The notes under the pieces: generated by a model
The model's input: only the letters and a program-made list of their open reading frames with translations
Database searches by the model: none
What the model was told of the DNA's origin: nothing
Position numbers and translations under genes: made by a program
From: CAZFVY01 sp964522665
GTDB lineage: Bacteria; Verrucomicrobiota; Verrucomicrobiia; Limisphaerales; CAZFVY01
NCBI GenBank assembly: GCA_964522665.1
Contig: CAZFVY010000001.1
Span: 1 to 64,000, forward strand
Reading direction: 5' to 3'
Length of the DNA: 64,000 bases
In this document: piece by piece, positions 26,789-37,407 of the stretch
How the letters are laid out: each line of letters opens with the position of its first letter
How positions within the stretch are numbered: position 1 is the stretch's first letter

Positions 26789-29479
26789 ATGAAACGACTC
26801 GCGTCACTTCAGCAAACACTGCGCGCGTTGTTTTGGAGGCGGCGCCTCAACGCCGAGCTGGACGAGGAGCTGCGGGCGCACGTCGAAATGCGGACGCAAC
26901 AGCACATCGCCGCGGGGCTGGCGCCGGACGAGGCGCGCTGCGCGGCGCTGCGCCAGTTCGGCCGCGTCGAGGCGCTCGCCGAGACTTGCCGGGAGCAACG
27001 CGATGGCTTCGTGATCCGGCATGCGGCAACGCTCGCGCAGGACCTGCGTTACGCCGCGCGCCTGTTGCGGAAGAATCCGGGCTACACGACGATCGCCGCG
27101 CTCACGCTCGCCCTGGGCCTGGGGGCGAATACCGCGATTTTCAGTTTGGTGAACGGCATCCTCATCAAACCCTTGCCGTACCCCGACCCGGATCGTTTGG
27201 TGGCCGTTTGCGAGAGCAACCCGCGCCTCGGCTGGAATCAGTCGATGACCTCCGTCGCCGCGTTCTTTGACTGGCGCGAGCAGAGCACGGTATTCGCGGA
27301 ACTGGCGGCGCTCGCGAGTGGCGGCGCGGAGACGCTGGCAGCAGACGGTCCGGCCGAACAGGTCCATTTCGGCTGGGTTTCGGCGAACTACTTCCCGCTC
27401 TTGGGCGTGGCGCCGCTCGTCGGACGCTATTTCCTGCCCGCGGAAGACCGGCGCGAACACGCGAACGTCGTCATTCTCAGCGAAGAACTGTGGCGGCGCC
27501 GGTTCAATGCCGATCCGAACATCATCCATCAGGCGATTCAGCTGAAGGGTGAGAGTTTTCACGTGGTGGGCGTCATGCCGGCGCGCCTGAAGCTCTACAA
27601 TCCGTCGGGCGTCCAAGGTTGGGTGGGCGGATTCACCGGGGCCGACCTCTGGCGGCCACTCTCGGTCTGGCCGGACCTGCTCAAGTATCGCGATGAACGG
27701 GACGTGCTCGTCCTCGGTCGCCTCAAGCGCGGCGTCGGGTTGAAACAGGCGCAATCAGAAATGACCGCCCTCGCCGCGCGCCTCGCGGTCCAGCATCCGG
27801 ACTCGAACGGCGGGTGGAGCGCCACGGTCCAGCCGTGGCAGGAAGCGGTCGTCGCCCACTCCCGGCCCGCGCTGCTCGTGTTGCTCGGCGCCGGGGGCCT
27901 GGCGCTGCTGATCGCGGCCGCGAATCTGGCCAATCTGAACCTCGTCCGGGCCGCGGCGCGGCGCCCTGAATTCGCCATCCGCTCCGCGCTCGGCGCCGGG
28001 CGCGCCCGACAAGCGCAGCAGTTGCTAATCGAAGGCCTCTTGTTGTGCGCCCTGGGCGCCACGCTCGGCTGGCTCCTGGCCAAATGGGGCATGATCTTTC
28101 TTCCGCGGCTGGCTCCCGCCGGCGTCCCACGGATAAACGAAGTAACGCTCGATGGCCATGTGTTCGCCTTCACGCTGGCGATGGCGCTCCTCGTGGCGGT
28201 CGCCTCCAGCCTCGCGCCTTGGCTGCAGGCGGGGCGGATTGATCTCAATTCAGCGCTTAAGCAGGCCAGCCGCGGTTTGACCGACGGCGCCCGTGGCCGG
28301 CGAACTCGCGGGGCGCTGGTGGTCATCGAGGTGGCGCTGGTCATGGCGCTGCTGACGGGCGCCGGGCTGCTGGCCCGCAGTTACAGCCGCTTGCAGAAGG
28401 TGTCCCTGGGCTTCGCTCCGGAGCGCCTAACCGTCGTCGATTTGACGCTGGGCCGGCCGCGCTACACCAACGCCGCGGTGAAAATGCGGTTCCTCTCGCA
28501 ATTGCTTCCTGAGTTGGAGCGCCTGCCGGGAACAACGTCCGCCGCCACGGTCGCCGGACTGCCGCTCGATGAAACCCAGGCCAACGCCGACGTCGCCCTT
28601 CAGATCAACGGCCGGCCACCCCTCGGCCCCGGCGAGAAGCTCGTCGCGGGACTGCGCGAGATAAGCCCCAGCTACTTCAACACGATGGCAATCCCCGTCC
28701 GCCGCGGGCGCGCCTTCACCGCCTCCGACGACGCGAAGGCGCCCGCCGTCGCGATCATCAACGAGACGTTCGCCCGCCGCTATTTTCCGGGCGAGAATCC
28801 GCTGGGGCGGCGTCTCGCCAGCCCGGATTTCGGAGCCGACTGGTGCGAGGTCGTCGGCATCGTGGGCGACGTTAAACACGCGGGCTTGGACGCGCCCGCG
28901 CAGCCCGAGGTTTTTCGGCCGCAGGCGCAGAGTTTTCTGGGCGGTCCGGCCGTCGTCATTCGGAGCAAGGCGGAGCCGACGCAAACGATCGCCCAGGTTC
29001 GCGCCGCGGTGGCCGCGCTGGACGGAACGGTCGCCGTTTCCAACTCGCGGACGATGCCGCAGTTGGTCGCCCGCGCGCTGGCGCCGCGCCGTTTCGCGCT
29101 CTGGCTGATGGGGCTGCTGGCGGGGCTTTCATTGTCGCTGGGGCTGGTCGGAATCTACGGCGTGCTTTCGTGCGCGGTCAGTGAACGCGCGCGCGAATTC
29201 GGGATTCGCCTCGCCCTCGGGGCGCGGCGCGGCGACGTGCTGCGATTGGCGCTGGGACAGGGCATGCGCCTGGTGGCGCTGGGTGGCCTCGCCGGACTCG
29301 GCGCCGCCTGGGCCTCGACGCGACTCCTCCGGACGCTGCTTTTTGAGGTCAGCCCGAGCGATCCCGCGGTGTTCCTGGTCACGACGCTCGTGCTCGGCGT
29401 CGCCGCCTTCGCCGCGTGTCTCGTCCCCGCCTGCCGGGCCGCGCGCCTCAATCCCTTGGCCGCGTTGCGAAATGACTGA
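26789..29479 (+). CDS. ADOP permease 2
   Basis: An 896-aa paralogue with prefix (LNAELDEELRAHVEMRTQQH, ending CREQRD), two MacB_PCD and two FtsX modules, and tail LNPLAALRND. It begins 29 bases after permease 1. The prefix is more diverged than in copies 1, 4, 5, 6 and 7 (RQFGRVEALAETC). Its first periplasmic domain contains the block NPRLGWNQSMTSVAAFFDW, also seen in permease 3 as a related sequence (VAAANLFDW). This suggests copies 2 and 3 are sister genes. Confidence 0.93.
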   Translation: MKRLASLQQTLRALFWRRRLNAELDEELRAHVEMRTQQHIAAGLAPDEARCAALRQFGRVEALAETCREQRDGFVIRHAATLAQDLRYAARLLRKNPGYTTIAALTLALGLGANTAIFSLVNGILIKPLPYPDPDRLVAVCESNPRLGWNQSMTSVAAFFDWREQSTVFAELAALASGGAETLAADGPAEQVHFGWVSANYFPLLGVAPLVGRYFLPAEDRREHANVVILSEELWRRRFNADPNIIHQAIQLKGESFHVVGVMPARLKLYNPSGVQGWVGGFTGADLWRPLSVWPDLLKYRDERDVLVLGRLKRGVGLKQAQSEMTALAARLAVQHPDSNGGWSATVQPWQEAVVAHSRPALLVLLGAGGLALLIAAANLANLNLVRAAARRPEFAIRSALGAGRARQAQQLLIEGLLLCALGATLGWLLAKWGMIFLPRLAPAGVPRINEVTLDGHVFAFTLAMALLVAVASSLAPWLQAGRIDLNSALKQASRGLTDGARGRRTRGALVVIEVALVMALLTGAGLLARSYSRLQKVSLGFAPERLTVVDLTLGRPRYTNAAVKMRFLSQLLPELERLPGTTSAATVAGLPLDETQANADVALQINGRPPLGPGEKLVAGLREISPSYFNTMAIPVRRGRAFTASDDAKAPAVAIINETFARRYFPGENPLGRRLASPDFGADWCEVVGIVGDVKHAGLDAPAQPEVFRPQAQSFLGGPAVVIRSKAEPTQTIAQVRAAVAALDGTVAVSNSRTMPQLVARALAPRRFALWLMGLLAGLSLSLGLVGIYGVLSCAVSERAREFGIRLALGARRGDVLRLALGQGMRLVALGGLAGLGAAWASTRLLRTLLFEVSPSDPAVFLVTTLVLGVAAFAACLVPACRAARLNPLAALRND

Positions 29480-29508
29480 CTCTATTCACCGGCCGATGAT
29501 CGCGTTTT

Positions 29509-31962
29509 ATGAGTGACCTACGGGGCGCGCTCCGCCAAATGCTGAAAAACCGCGGCTTCACCGCGCTCGTCGTACTCTCGCTTGCCTTGGGAATCGGCGC
29601 GAACACGGCGATGTTCAGCGTCATCCACCAGGTTGTCTGGCGGCCCCTGCCGTATCGTGACTCGGGACGGCTGGCTCTGCTCTGTGAACGCCACTTGCCG
29701 CGCGGGTATCGGCAAACGATGGTCGCTGCCGCCAACCTCTTTGATTGGCGCGCCCGGAACACGGTCTTTGAAGACCTGGCCGGCGAGGCTTACGAGACCT
29801 TCAATCTCAGCGGCGCCGAGGCGCCCGAGCATTTGCACGGGGCCTACGTGACGGCCAACTATTTCTCCCTGCTCGGCGTCTCGCCGGCCCTCGGCCGGAC
29901 CTTCGCCGCCGGGGAGGATCAACCCGGACACTCGTTGGCCGTGCTGAGCGACGGCCTCTGGCGGCGCCGATTCGGAGCGGACGCCAAGGTCGTTGGATCG
30001 CCGATCAACCTAAACGGCAAGGTCTATACCGTGGTGGGCGTGATGCCGCGAGAGTTTCGCTGTTTCAATCCGACGACGGTGACTGGGCGGCCGACCGGCG
30101 ATGTGCAGCCGCAACTATGGGTGGTGTATCAATTCACTCCCGAAGAATCGCAGAATCGGGCCGCGAAGTACTTTCTCGGCCTCGGCCGTTTGAAACCAGG
30201 CGTTACCTTCGTTCAGGCCCAGAACGAAATGAGCGCCATCGCCGAACGACTGGCGCAGGAGTTTCCGCGCCAGAACGGTTGGGGCGTGAACGTGCGGTCG
30301 CTGCCAGAGCAAATCGTGGGCGGGGCGCGGCCGGCGCTGGCCACGCTGCTGGGAGCGGTTGCCTTCGTCCTTCTGATCGCGTGCGCCAACGTGGCGAATC
30401 TCCTGCTCGCTCGTTCCGCCGCGCGCGCGAAGGAATTCGCGATCCGCGCGGCGCTGGGCGCCAGCCGGGCGCGCGTCATCCGCCAATTGCTGACGGAAAG
30501 CCTGCTCTTGGCCGCGGTCAGTGGCGGTTTGGGCTTGGCGCTCGCCGAAGGCGTGGTCCAAGCGCTCCGAGCGTTCGGCCCCGCCAACGTCCCGCGCATG
30601 GATGAAGTCGCGCTCGACGCGCCGGCGCTCGGCTTCACGCTGCTGGTCTCCGTGGTCACGGGCCTCCTGTTCGGCCTGGCGCCGGCGCTTCAAGCGGCGC
30701 GGACCGATCTCAACGAATCGTTGCAAGCGGCCGCCCGTGGCGCCGTCGGCGGTTTCCGACGCCAACGAGGCCGGCGCCTGCTCGTCGCGTCCGAGGTCGC
30801 GCTGGCCTTGATGCTGCTGGCCGGCGCGGGGTTGATGGTGAATAGCTTCGCCCGGCTGGCCCGCGTCGATCCCGGTTTCGCGCCGGGCCGCCTGATCGCC
30901 TTCGACGTCGCTTTGTCCGACACGAGGTACGCGGAGTTGTCCACGCGCGTCGCCGCCGCGGGCGCTCTGCGCGCGCGGTTGCGCGAGATCCCCGGCGTCG
31001 TCTCGGTCGCCACCGCCTGCGGACTTCCCTTCGGCACGATGCTTAACATCGGCACGCGCGTGTCAGGTGAAAGCCGCGCCGCCGCCGTCCCCGGTGAACA
31101 ATTCATCGGCGTGGGCTGGCGCCTGGTCAGCCCGGAGTACTTCCGGACGATGAACATATCGCTGCGGAGCGGACGGGCCTTCACCGAGCAGGACACCACG
31201 CGCTCGGCGCCGGTGGCGATCATCAACGAAACACTCGGTCGCAAGCTCTATCCTGCTGAGGATCCGGTCGGAAAACGAATCAACGTGCATAGTTCGACGA
31301 CCAACCTTGCCCTCAGCACGAACTGGTGCGAGATCGTCGGCGTCATCCGCGACGTAAAACTCACCGGACTTGACGCGCCGGTCCAACCTGAGGTCTATCG
31401 CCCGGACCTGCAGGACTGTTTCTGGATGCTCTCCGTGGTTCTCAATACAACTCTGCCGCCCGCGTCGGTGGCGCGATTGGCCCAGGCAAAAGCGCTCGCC
31501 GTCGATCGCGAGATGCCCATCTACAATCTCAGAACGATGGATCGGGCGATCACGGACTCCATCGCCGCGCGACGCTTCACGATGTCCTTGATCGGGATTT
31601 TCGCCGCGCTGGCGCTCTCTCTCACCGTCATTGGCATCTACGGCGTCATCTCCTACTCGGTCGGCCAACGGACCCAGGAGATCGGCATCCGCATGGCGCT
31701 CGGCGCGCCGCGGCGGGCGGTTCTGGCGCTGGTGCTCCGCGAGGGTATGGGGTTTGTGGGCGTCGGCCTGGTGGCGGGGCTGGCGGGAAGTCTCGCGCTG
31801 TCGAGGGTCATCGCCAGTCAGCTTTTCGGAATTACCGCCACCGATCCTCTGACGCTGGCCGGAGTCGTCGCCTTGCTCGCCGGCGCCGCTTTCCTGGCTT
31901 GCCTTCTTCCCGCCCGCCGCGCGGCCCAAATTGACCGACTGGTGGCGCTGCGAAATGAATGA
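29509..31962 (+). CDS. ADOP permease 3, lacking the N-terminal prefix
   Basis: An 817-aa paralogue starting at MSDLRGALRQMLKNRGFTAL, that is, directly at the first transmembrane helix. It lacks the ~75-residue soluble prefix found in the neighbours. The two MacB_PCD/FtsX modules are complete and the tail is IDRLVALRNE. There is no upstream in-frame sequence that could restore the prefix before the previous stop. The prefix is therefore dispensable for this member, or was lost. It begins 29 bases after permease 2. Confidence 0.92.
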   Translation: MSDLRGALRQMLKNRGFTALVVLSLALGIGANTAMFSVIHQVVWRPLPYRDSGRLALLCERHLPRGYRQTMVAAANLFDWRARNTVFEDLAGEAYETFNLSGAEAPEHLHGAYVTANYFSLLGVSPALGRTFAAGEDQPGHSLAVLSDGLWRRRFGADAKVVGSPINLNGKVYTVVGVMPREFRCFNPTTVTGRPTGDVQPQLWVVYQFTPEESQNRAAKYFLGLGRLKPGVTFVQAQNEMSAIAERLAQEFPRQNGWGVNVRSLPEQIVGGARPALATLLGAVAFVLLIACANVANLLLARSAARAKEFAIRAALGASRARVIRQLLTESLLLAAVSGGLGLALAEGVVQALRAFGPANVPRMDEVALDAPALGFTLLVSVVTGLLFGLAPALQAARTDLNESLQAAARGAVGGFRRQRGRRLLVASEVALALMLLAGAGLMVNSFARLARVDPGFAPGRLIAFDVALSDTRYAELSTRVAAAGALRARLREIPGVVSVATACGLPFGTMLNIGTRVSGESRAAAVPGEQFIGVGWRLVSPEYFRTMNISLRSGRAFTEQDTTRSAPVAIINETLGRKLYPAEDPVGKRINVHSSTTNLALSTNWCEIVGVIRDVKLTGLDAPVQPEVYRPDLQDCFWMLSVVLNTTLPPASVARLAQAKALAVDREMPIYNLRTMDRAITDSIAARRFTMSLIGIFAALALSLTVIGIYGVISYSVGQRTQEIGIRMALGAPRRAVLALVLREGMGFVGVGLVAGLAGSLALSRVIASQLFGITATDPLTLAGVVALLAGAAFLACLLPARRAAQIDRLVALRNE

Positions 31963-31986
31963 TCTCACCAACAAGAGTCCCAAGCC

Positions 31987-34677
31987 ATGAACCGCCTTCT
32001 TAAACTCCTGCGCCGATTCCGCGCGTTACCGGGCGAGCCAGAACTCGACGCCGAAATGAACGAGGAAATGCGCGCCCATGTCGAAATGCGTACTCAACAG
32101 CACATTGCCGCCGGGATGAAACCCGCGGAGGCGCGTTACGCGGCGCTCCGGCAGTTCGGCTGGGTCGAGGCGGTCCAGAACCAGTGCCGCGATCAACGCC
32201 GTTGGTCGTTCCGCCGCGGCCTGGCGGCGCTGGCTCAAGACTTCCGCTACGCGGGGCGCATGTTTGGGCGGAATCTCGCCTTCACCGCCGTCGCCGTCCT
32301 CACGCTGGCCCTCGGCATCGGCGCTAACACGGCGATCTTCAGCGTCGTCGAAGGGGTGTTGCTTCGGCCGCTGCCGTATCGCGATCCGAATCGAATCGTC
32401 ACGATCTTGCGCGACGGTTGGGGACCGGTTTCGGCGCCGGATTTTGTCGATTGGCGCGAACAGACCCAGAGTTTTGCGATCATGGCGGCGGCGGAGGCCT
32501 GGGGCGGCACGCTGACGGGCGGCGACCGTCCCGAAGCAATTCCCGGCCTTCGTCTGGGAGTCGGATTATTTGATCTGCTCGGGGTCCCGCCCGCGCTCGG
32601 CCGGACGTTTCAGAGCGATGATTTCGAGGCTGGCAATGATCACGTGCTGGTGTTGAGTGACCGCCTATGGCGGCGCCGCTTCGGCGAAGCGCAAAGCGTG
32701 ATCGGTCAAACCGTCACGCTCGATAGCCAACCCTACACCGTCATCGGCGTTATGCCGCCCGAGTTCCAGTTTGCCCCTTTCTGGTCCACGAAGAGCGAGA
32801 TGTGGGCTCCCCTGTCGCTCGCGGATCGCATGAACAATCGCGACAGCAATTCGTTGCGCATTTTCGGGCGGCTGAAACCGGGCGTCAGCCGGGAACGCGC
32901 GCAAGCGGACATGGATACGATCTGCAGGCGGCTGGCGTTGGCGTATCCGGATACGAACGCCGGCCGGACCGTTCGCGTGGACGCCCTGTTGGACAAAGTG
33001 GTGGGGAACATTCGCCGCAATCTGCTGATTCTCGCGGGCGCCGTCGCTTTCGTCCTGCTCATCGCGTGCGCGAACGTCGCGAACCTGTTGCTCGTGCGCG
33101 CGGCCGCGCGCGAAAAGGAGATGGCCATTCGAACTGCGCTGGGAGCCGGACGCTGGCGCACGATTCGCCAACTCTTGACGGAAAGCGCGGCTCTGGCCGC
33201 AATGGCTGGCGCGCTCGGTCTGGTGATCGGGTCCGCCGGCGTGGCGGCGCTGAAAGGGTATCTGGCCGGGAGCGCGAGCAGCTACAACGTCCGACTGCCG
33301 CGCGTTCACGACATCGCGATCGACTCGCCAACGCTGCTCTTTACGCTCGGGGTTGCCCTGCTCACCGGAGCGGTTTTCGGCCTGGCGCCGGCGCTCCAAG
33401 CGTCCGCGCCCGACGTCCAGCGCTCCCTCAAGGAGAGCGGGCGCGGGACGAGCGGCGGACGCCGCGGCGGACGGCTGCGGGCGGCGCTCATCGTCGCCGA
33501 GGTCGCCCTCGCGTTCATGATGCTGGTCGGGGCGGGGCTGCTCATGCGGAGTTTTGCGCGCTTGGCCGCGATCGACCCCGGCTTCAACCCCAAGAACCTG
33601 CTGACCATGACCGTCTCGCTCGCCGGTCAGAGCGATTTCGTTGGACCGCGACGGGAGGCCTTCTATCAACAGTTGTTCCAGCGAATTGAGGCCGTGCCCG
33701 GGGCGCTCTCGGCCAGCGCCGTCAATCATTTGCCGCTGGCGGGCGACGTCTGGGGCCGGCGGATTTCCATCGAAGGAAAGCCGGCGCCAAGCCTCGCGGA
33801 CCGGATTAGCGCGGTCTATCGCGTCTGCCGGCCGAAGTATTTCTCCACCCTGGGCATGACGCTGGCGCGCGGCCGGGACTTTAACGAGCGGGACCGCCTC
33901 GACATTCCCGACGTGGTCATCATCAACGAGAGCCTCGCGCGGAAACAATTCCCGAGTGAGGATCCCGTGGGCAAACGCCTGACTTTCGATGATCCGCGCG
34001 GGACGCCGAATTGGCTGACCATCGTCGGCGTCGTCAAGGACGCCAAGCAAGGCTCGTGGGCCGACGACGCGGCCAATGAACTGTACCTGCCGTGGGCGCA
34101 GACCAGTTCCTATCTTGATGGAACCGACGGACACTCGGCGTACATGACGCTGGTGATTCGGACGGCAAAAAACCCGCGCGGAGCGCTCGACGCCATACAA
34201 CGCGCGGTCTGGAATCTTAATCCGAACGCGCCGGTCGCCAGCGTGGCCACGATGGAGGAGGTGGTGTCCAACGCGGTTTGGCAGCAGCGCTTCAATCTGG
34301 TGTTGATGGGCATCTTTGCCGCGCTGGCGCTCGTGCTCGCGGCGGTGGGCATCTACGGGGTGATGGCTTACGCCGTTGCGCAACGGACCCAGGAACTCGG
34401 GATTCGCCTCGCGCTCGGGGCGGGGAAATACGACCTGATTTGGATGGTAGTGAGCCAGGGGATGCGCCTCGCGATCGCGGGCTTGGCCGCCGGTTTTATC
34501 GGCGCGCTGGCGCTCACGCGATTAATGTCCAGCTTGCTGTATCAAGTGAAACCCGCCGATGCGCCTACCTTGGCCACAGTCGCCGCCGCCCTCGCGGCGG
34601 TCTCGGCGCTCGCGTGTTACGTTCCCGCCCGGCGGGCGACGCGCGTTGACCCAATCGTCGCGCTCCGGCACGACTGA
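31987..34677 (+). CDS. ADOP permease 4
   Basis: An 896-aa member with the full prefix (LDAEMNEEMRAHVEMRTQQH, RQFGWVEAVQNQCRDQR), both modules and tail VDPIVALRHD. Codons 21-53 (32047-32145) are identical at DNA level to the same part of permease 5. Elsewhere the two share only moderate identity. This points to recent recombination. The gene begins 24 bases after permease 3. Confidence 0.93.
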   Translation: MNRLLKLLRRFRALPGEPELDAEMNEEMRAHVEMRTQQHIAAGMKPAEARYAALRQFGWVEAVQNQCRDQRRWSFRRGLAALAQDFRYAGRMFGRNLAFTAVAVLTLALGIGANTAIFSVVEGVLLRPLPYRDPNRIVTILRDGWGPVSAPDFVDWREQTQSFAIMAAAEAWGGTLTGGDRPEAIPGLRLGVGLFDLLGVPPALGRTFQSDDFEAGNDHVLVLSDRLWRRRFGEAQSVIGQTVTLDSQPYTVIGVMPPEFQFAPFWSTKSEMWAPLSLADRMNNRDSNSLRIFGRLKPGVSRERAQADMDTICRRLALAYPDTNAGRTVRVDALLDKVVGNIRRNLLILAGAVAFVLLIACANVANLLLVRAAAREKEMAIRTALGAGRWRTIRQLLTESAALAAMAGALGLVIGSAGVAALKGYLAGSASSYNVRLPRVHDIAIDSPTLLFTLGVALLTGAVFGLAPALQASAPDVQRSLKESGRGTSGGRRGGRLRAALIVAEVALAFMMLVGAGLLMRSFARLAAIDPGFNPKNLLTMTVSLAGQSDFVGPRREAFYQQLFQRIEAVPGALSASAVNHLPLAGDVWGRRISIEGKPAPSLADRISAVYRVCRPKYFSTLGMTLARGRDFNERDRLDIPDVVIINESLARKQFPSEDPVGKRLTFDDPRGTPNWLTIVGVVKDAKQGSWADDAANELYLPWAQTSSYLDGTDGHSAYMTLVIRTAKNPRGALDAIQRAVWNLNPNAPVASVATMEEVVSNAVWQQRFNLVLMGIFAALALVLAAVGIYGVMAYAVAQRTQELGIRLALGAGKYDLIWMVVSQGMRLAIAGLAAGFIGALALTRLMSSLLYQVKPADAPTLATVAAALAAVSALACYVPARRATRVDPIVALRHD
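32047..32145 (+). repeat. 99-bp block identical to 34756-34854
   Basis: Every one of 99 bases matches between the prefixes of permeases 4 and 5, at an offset of 2709 bp. Flanking bases diverge at once on both sides (ctc/ctg before; ctccgg/ttgcgt after). Confidence 0.9.
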
Positions 34678-34695
34678 AGAGGGGAGAATAAACCA

Positions 34696-37407
34696 ATGAA
34701 AAAACTGAAACTATTGAGTTCCCACGTTCGGGAATGGTTCCAACCGGCGAGGCTGGACGCCGAAATGAACGAGGAAATGCGCGCCCATGTCGAAATGCGT
34801 ACTCAACAGCACATTGCCGCCGGGATGAAACCCGCGGAGGCGCGTTACGCGGCGTTGCGTCAGTTCGGCTGGTTCGAGTCGGTCAAAGACCAGTGCCGCG
34901 ATCAGCGCGACCGGCCGTTCGCAAGGCATTGGTCAGCCCTAGCGCAGGATCTTCACTACGGCGCGCGGACGTTGCGCAAAAGTCCCGGTTTTACCGTCGT
35001 GGCCCTGCTCACTCTTACGCTCGGCATCGGCGCCAACAGCGCGATCTTTCAATTGCTCAACGCGGTTCGCCTCAAGAGCTTGCCGATTCCCCGGCCCGCC
35101 GAACTAATTGAAGCGCGGGTCACCGGTAATCCCGGCCTGGGCATTTACGACGGGGCCAACTCGGAAATGACCTTTCCACTCTGGGAACAGCTCCGCGAGC
35201 AGCACAATCTGCCGGCCCGCCTGTTCGCCTGGTCGAGCGGCGAACTGCCCTACGGCGACGACGTCGAACCGCGCATGATCCGAACGCTCTGGACCAGCGG
35301 CGATTACTTCCCGCGGCTGGGCATCTCACCGGCGCGCGGACGATTGTTCACCGCGGAGGATGACCAGCGCGGCGTCAAGCCGAACGGACTCGTCATTAGC
35401 TACGCGTTCTGGCAGCGCGAATTCGGCGGCCAGGACTCCGTCATTGGCAAGTCAGTCACCGTCGGGGATCAGATTTTCCCGATCGTCGGCGTGACGCCCG
35501 CGAATTTTTTCGGCCTGGAGGTCGGCCGGGAGTTCGACGTCGTTCTGCCGTTGACCAGTCGAGCGATCTGGTGGGGCGGTATCCTTGAACGGCGCGACGC
35601 CTGGTGGCTGCGCGTTATGGGACGCCTCAACCCGGGCGCCACCCTGGCGCAAGCGGACGACGCGCTGAAGGCGGCCGGCCCCGGCATCGTCGAAGCGACG
35701 ACCCCCATCGGCTATCAAGCGGAGGGCACGGCGGCTTATCGGCGATCCAAACTCGGCGCCGTGCCCGCCGGCGCCGGAGTCAGCCGATTGCGCAATGACT
35801 ACGGGCGTCCGCTCTATTTGTTGCTCGGCATTACGGGCCTGGTGCTGCTCATCGCTTGCCTTAACCTCGCCAACCTCATGCTGGCGCGAGCGACGGCCCG
35901 CCGACGGGAACTGGCCGTGCGTCTCGCGATTGGCGCTTCGCGCGGCCGTTTGATCCGCCAATTGCTCGCGGAGAACCTTCTGCTTGCGGGGGCCGGGGCC
36001 GCCTGCGGCGCCGCGCTGGCGCGGGCGTTCAGCGGCGCCATCGTCTGGTTCCTGAACGCGCGCGGAACGGAAGCGAAGCTGGACCTGGACCTCGATTGGC
36101 GCGCGTTCGCCTTCGCCGGAGCCGTGGCGATCTTGACCTGCGTTCTCTTTGGCCTGGCCCCGGCGCTGCGCTCGACCCGCGTCACTCCCGCTTCGGCCCT
36201 GGGAGCCGGCGGCCGGGTGGCGGGCCACCGCGAGACCTTCGCCTGGCAACGCGGCCTGGCGGTGGTCCAGGTGGCGGTCTCCCTCGTGCTGCTGGCCGGG
36301 TCGCTCTTGCTCGTACGCAGCTTTTGGAATCTGGCGACTTTGCGCACCGGGTTCCGGCAGGATGGCATTTTCTTCGCCTTCGCGGACTTCGGCCGCCTGC
36401 CGGCGCCAAGGCAGGAGGCCATGAAAAAGGAATTGCTCGATAAAGTGCGATCGATTCCGCAAATCGAGGCCGCGGCCACCACCACCTATATTCCGCTTAG
36501 TGGCTCGAGTTGGACCATGGGCGTGCACGTGGCCGGCGCGGGGAAGCCGAGCGACGGTTGGTCGAAATTCGCCTGGGTCAGCCCGGACTTCTTCCGAACG
36601 ATGGAGATCTCCGTACTCTCCGGCCGCGACTTCACGGAGCGCGACTCCGCGACCGCGCCCAAGGTAGCCCTGGTGAATGAAACGTTTGTCCGCCGCTATC
36701 TGCCGGGGGTCAATCCCATCGGGGCGACGGTGCAATCGATCGCGGAGCCAAACTATCCGTCGGCCACCTATGAGATCATCGGCGTCGTGAACGACACCAA
36801 GTATTCCGACCTGCGCCAGGAGATTCCGCCGCTGACGTTCGCCCCGGCCCCGCAGCATCCGCTCAGCGGTCCGTGGGTCGCCATCGCCGCCCGTTCCTCG
36901 GCGCCGTTGAACGGGATCATCAATTCGGTCCGTCAGCGCGCCGCCGAGATTTCCCCGACGTTGCGCCTGGGAACGAGCGTGTTCCGAACCCGGATTCGCG
37001 AGGGCCTGGCGCGCGAGCAACTGATGGCGTGGCTTTCCGGGTTCTTCGGCCTGCTGGCCGCCGCGCTCGTTACCATCGGACTTTACGGTTTGATTTCCTA
37101 CATCACATTGACGCGGCGGAACGAACTCGGAATCCGGCTCGCCCTGGGCGCCACACCGCGGGACATCCTGCGACTCGTGCTGGGACAGGGGCTGCGCCTC
37201 GCGGCCGTCGGCATTCCGGCGGGCCTGTTGGGCGCGCTGGCTCTCACCCGCTTCCTGCGCGGGCTGCTCTTTGGCATTACCCCGATGGACCCGGCGACGC
37301 TGCTCAGCATCTCGGCGTTTCTGACCGTCGTGGCGTCGTTCGCGGCGTGGCTGCCGGCCCGCCGCGCGGCGCGCGTCGATCCCATGGAAGCGCTGCGCGC
37401 CGAATAA
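34696..37407 (+). CDS. ADOP permease 5
   Basis: A 903-aa paralogue with prefix, two MacB_PCD/FtsX modules and tail VDPMEALRAE. A strong AGGGGAG ribosome site lies nine bases before the ATG. The first periplasmic domain is diverged (HNLPARLFAWSSGELPYG) and resembles that of permease 7 more than that of 4, while its prefix is identical to that of 4. It is therefore a mosaic of two lineages within the array. Confidence 0.93.
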   Translation: MKKLKLLSSHVREWFQPARLDAEMNEEMRAHVEMRTQQHIAAGMKPAEARYAALRQFGWFESVKDQCRDQRDRPFARHWSALAQDLHYGARTLRKSPGFTVVALLTLTLGIGANSAIFQLLNAVRLKSLPIPRPAELIEARVTGNPGLGIYDGANSEMTFPLWEQLREQHNLPARLFAWSSGELPYGDDVEPRMIRTLWTSGDYFPRLGISPARGRLFTAEDDQRGVKPNGLVISYAFWQREFGGQDSVIGKSVTVGDQIFPIVGVTPANFFGLEVGREFDVVLPLTSRAIWWGGILERRDAWWLRVMGRLNPGATLAQADDALKAAGPGIVEATTPIGYQAEGTAAYRRSKLGAVPAGAGVSRLRNDYGRPLYLLLGITGLVLLIACLNLANLMLARATARRRELAVRLAIGASRGRLIRQLLAENLLLAGAGAACGAALARAFSGAIVWFLNARGTEAKLDLDLDWRAFAFAGAVAILTCVLFGLAPALRSTRVTPASALGAGGRVAGHRETFAWQRGLAVVQVAVSLVLLAGSLLLVRSFWNLATLRTGFRQDGIFFAFADFGRLPAPRQEAMKKELLDKVRSIPQIEAAATTTYIPLSGSSWTMGVHVAGAGKPSDGWSKFAWVSPDFFRTMEISVLSGRDFTERDSATAPKVALVNETFVRRYLPGVNPIGATVQSIAEPNYPSATYEIIGVVNDTKYSDLRQEIPPLTFAPAPQHPLSGPWVAIAARSSAPLNGIINSVRQRAAEISPTLRLGTSVFRTRIREGLAREQLMAWLSGFFGLLAAALVTIGLYGLISYITLTRRNELGIRLALGATPRDILRLVLGQGLRLAAVGIPAGLLGALALTRFLRGLLFGITPMDPATLLSISAFLTVVASFAAWLPARRAARVDPMEALRAE
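34756..34854 (+). repeat. 99-bp block identical to 32047-32145
   Basis: The second copy of the shared prefix segment, in permease 5. Confidence 0.9.
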
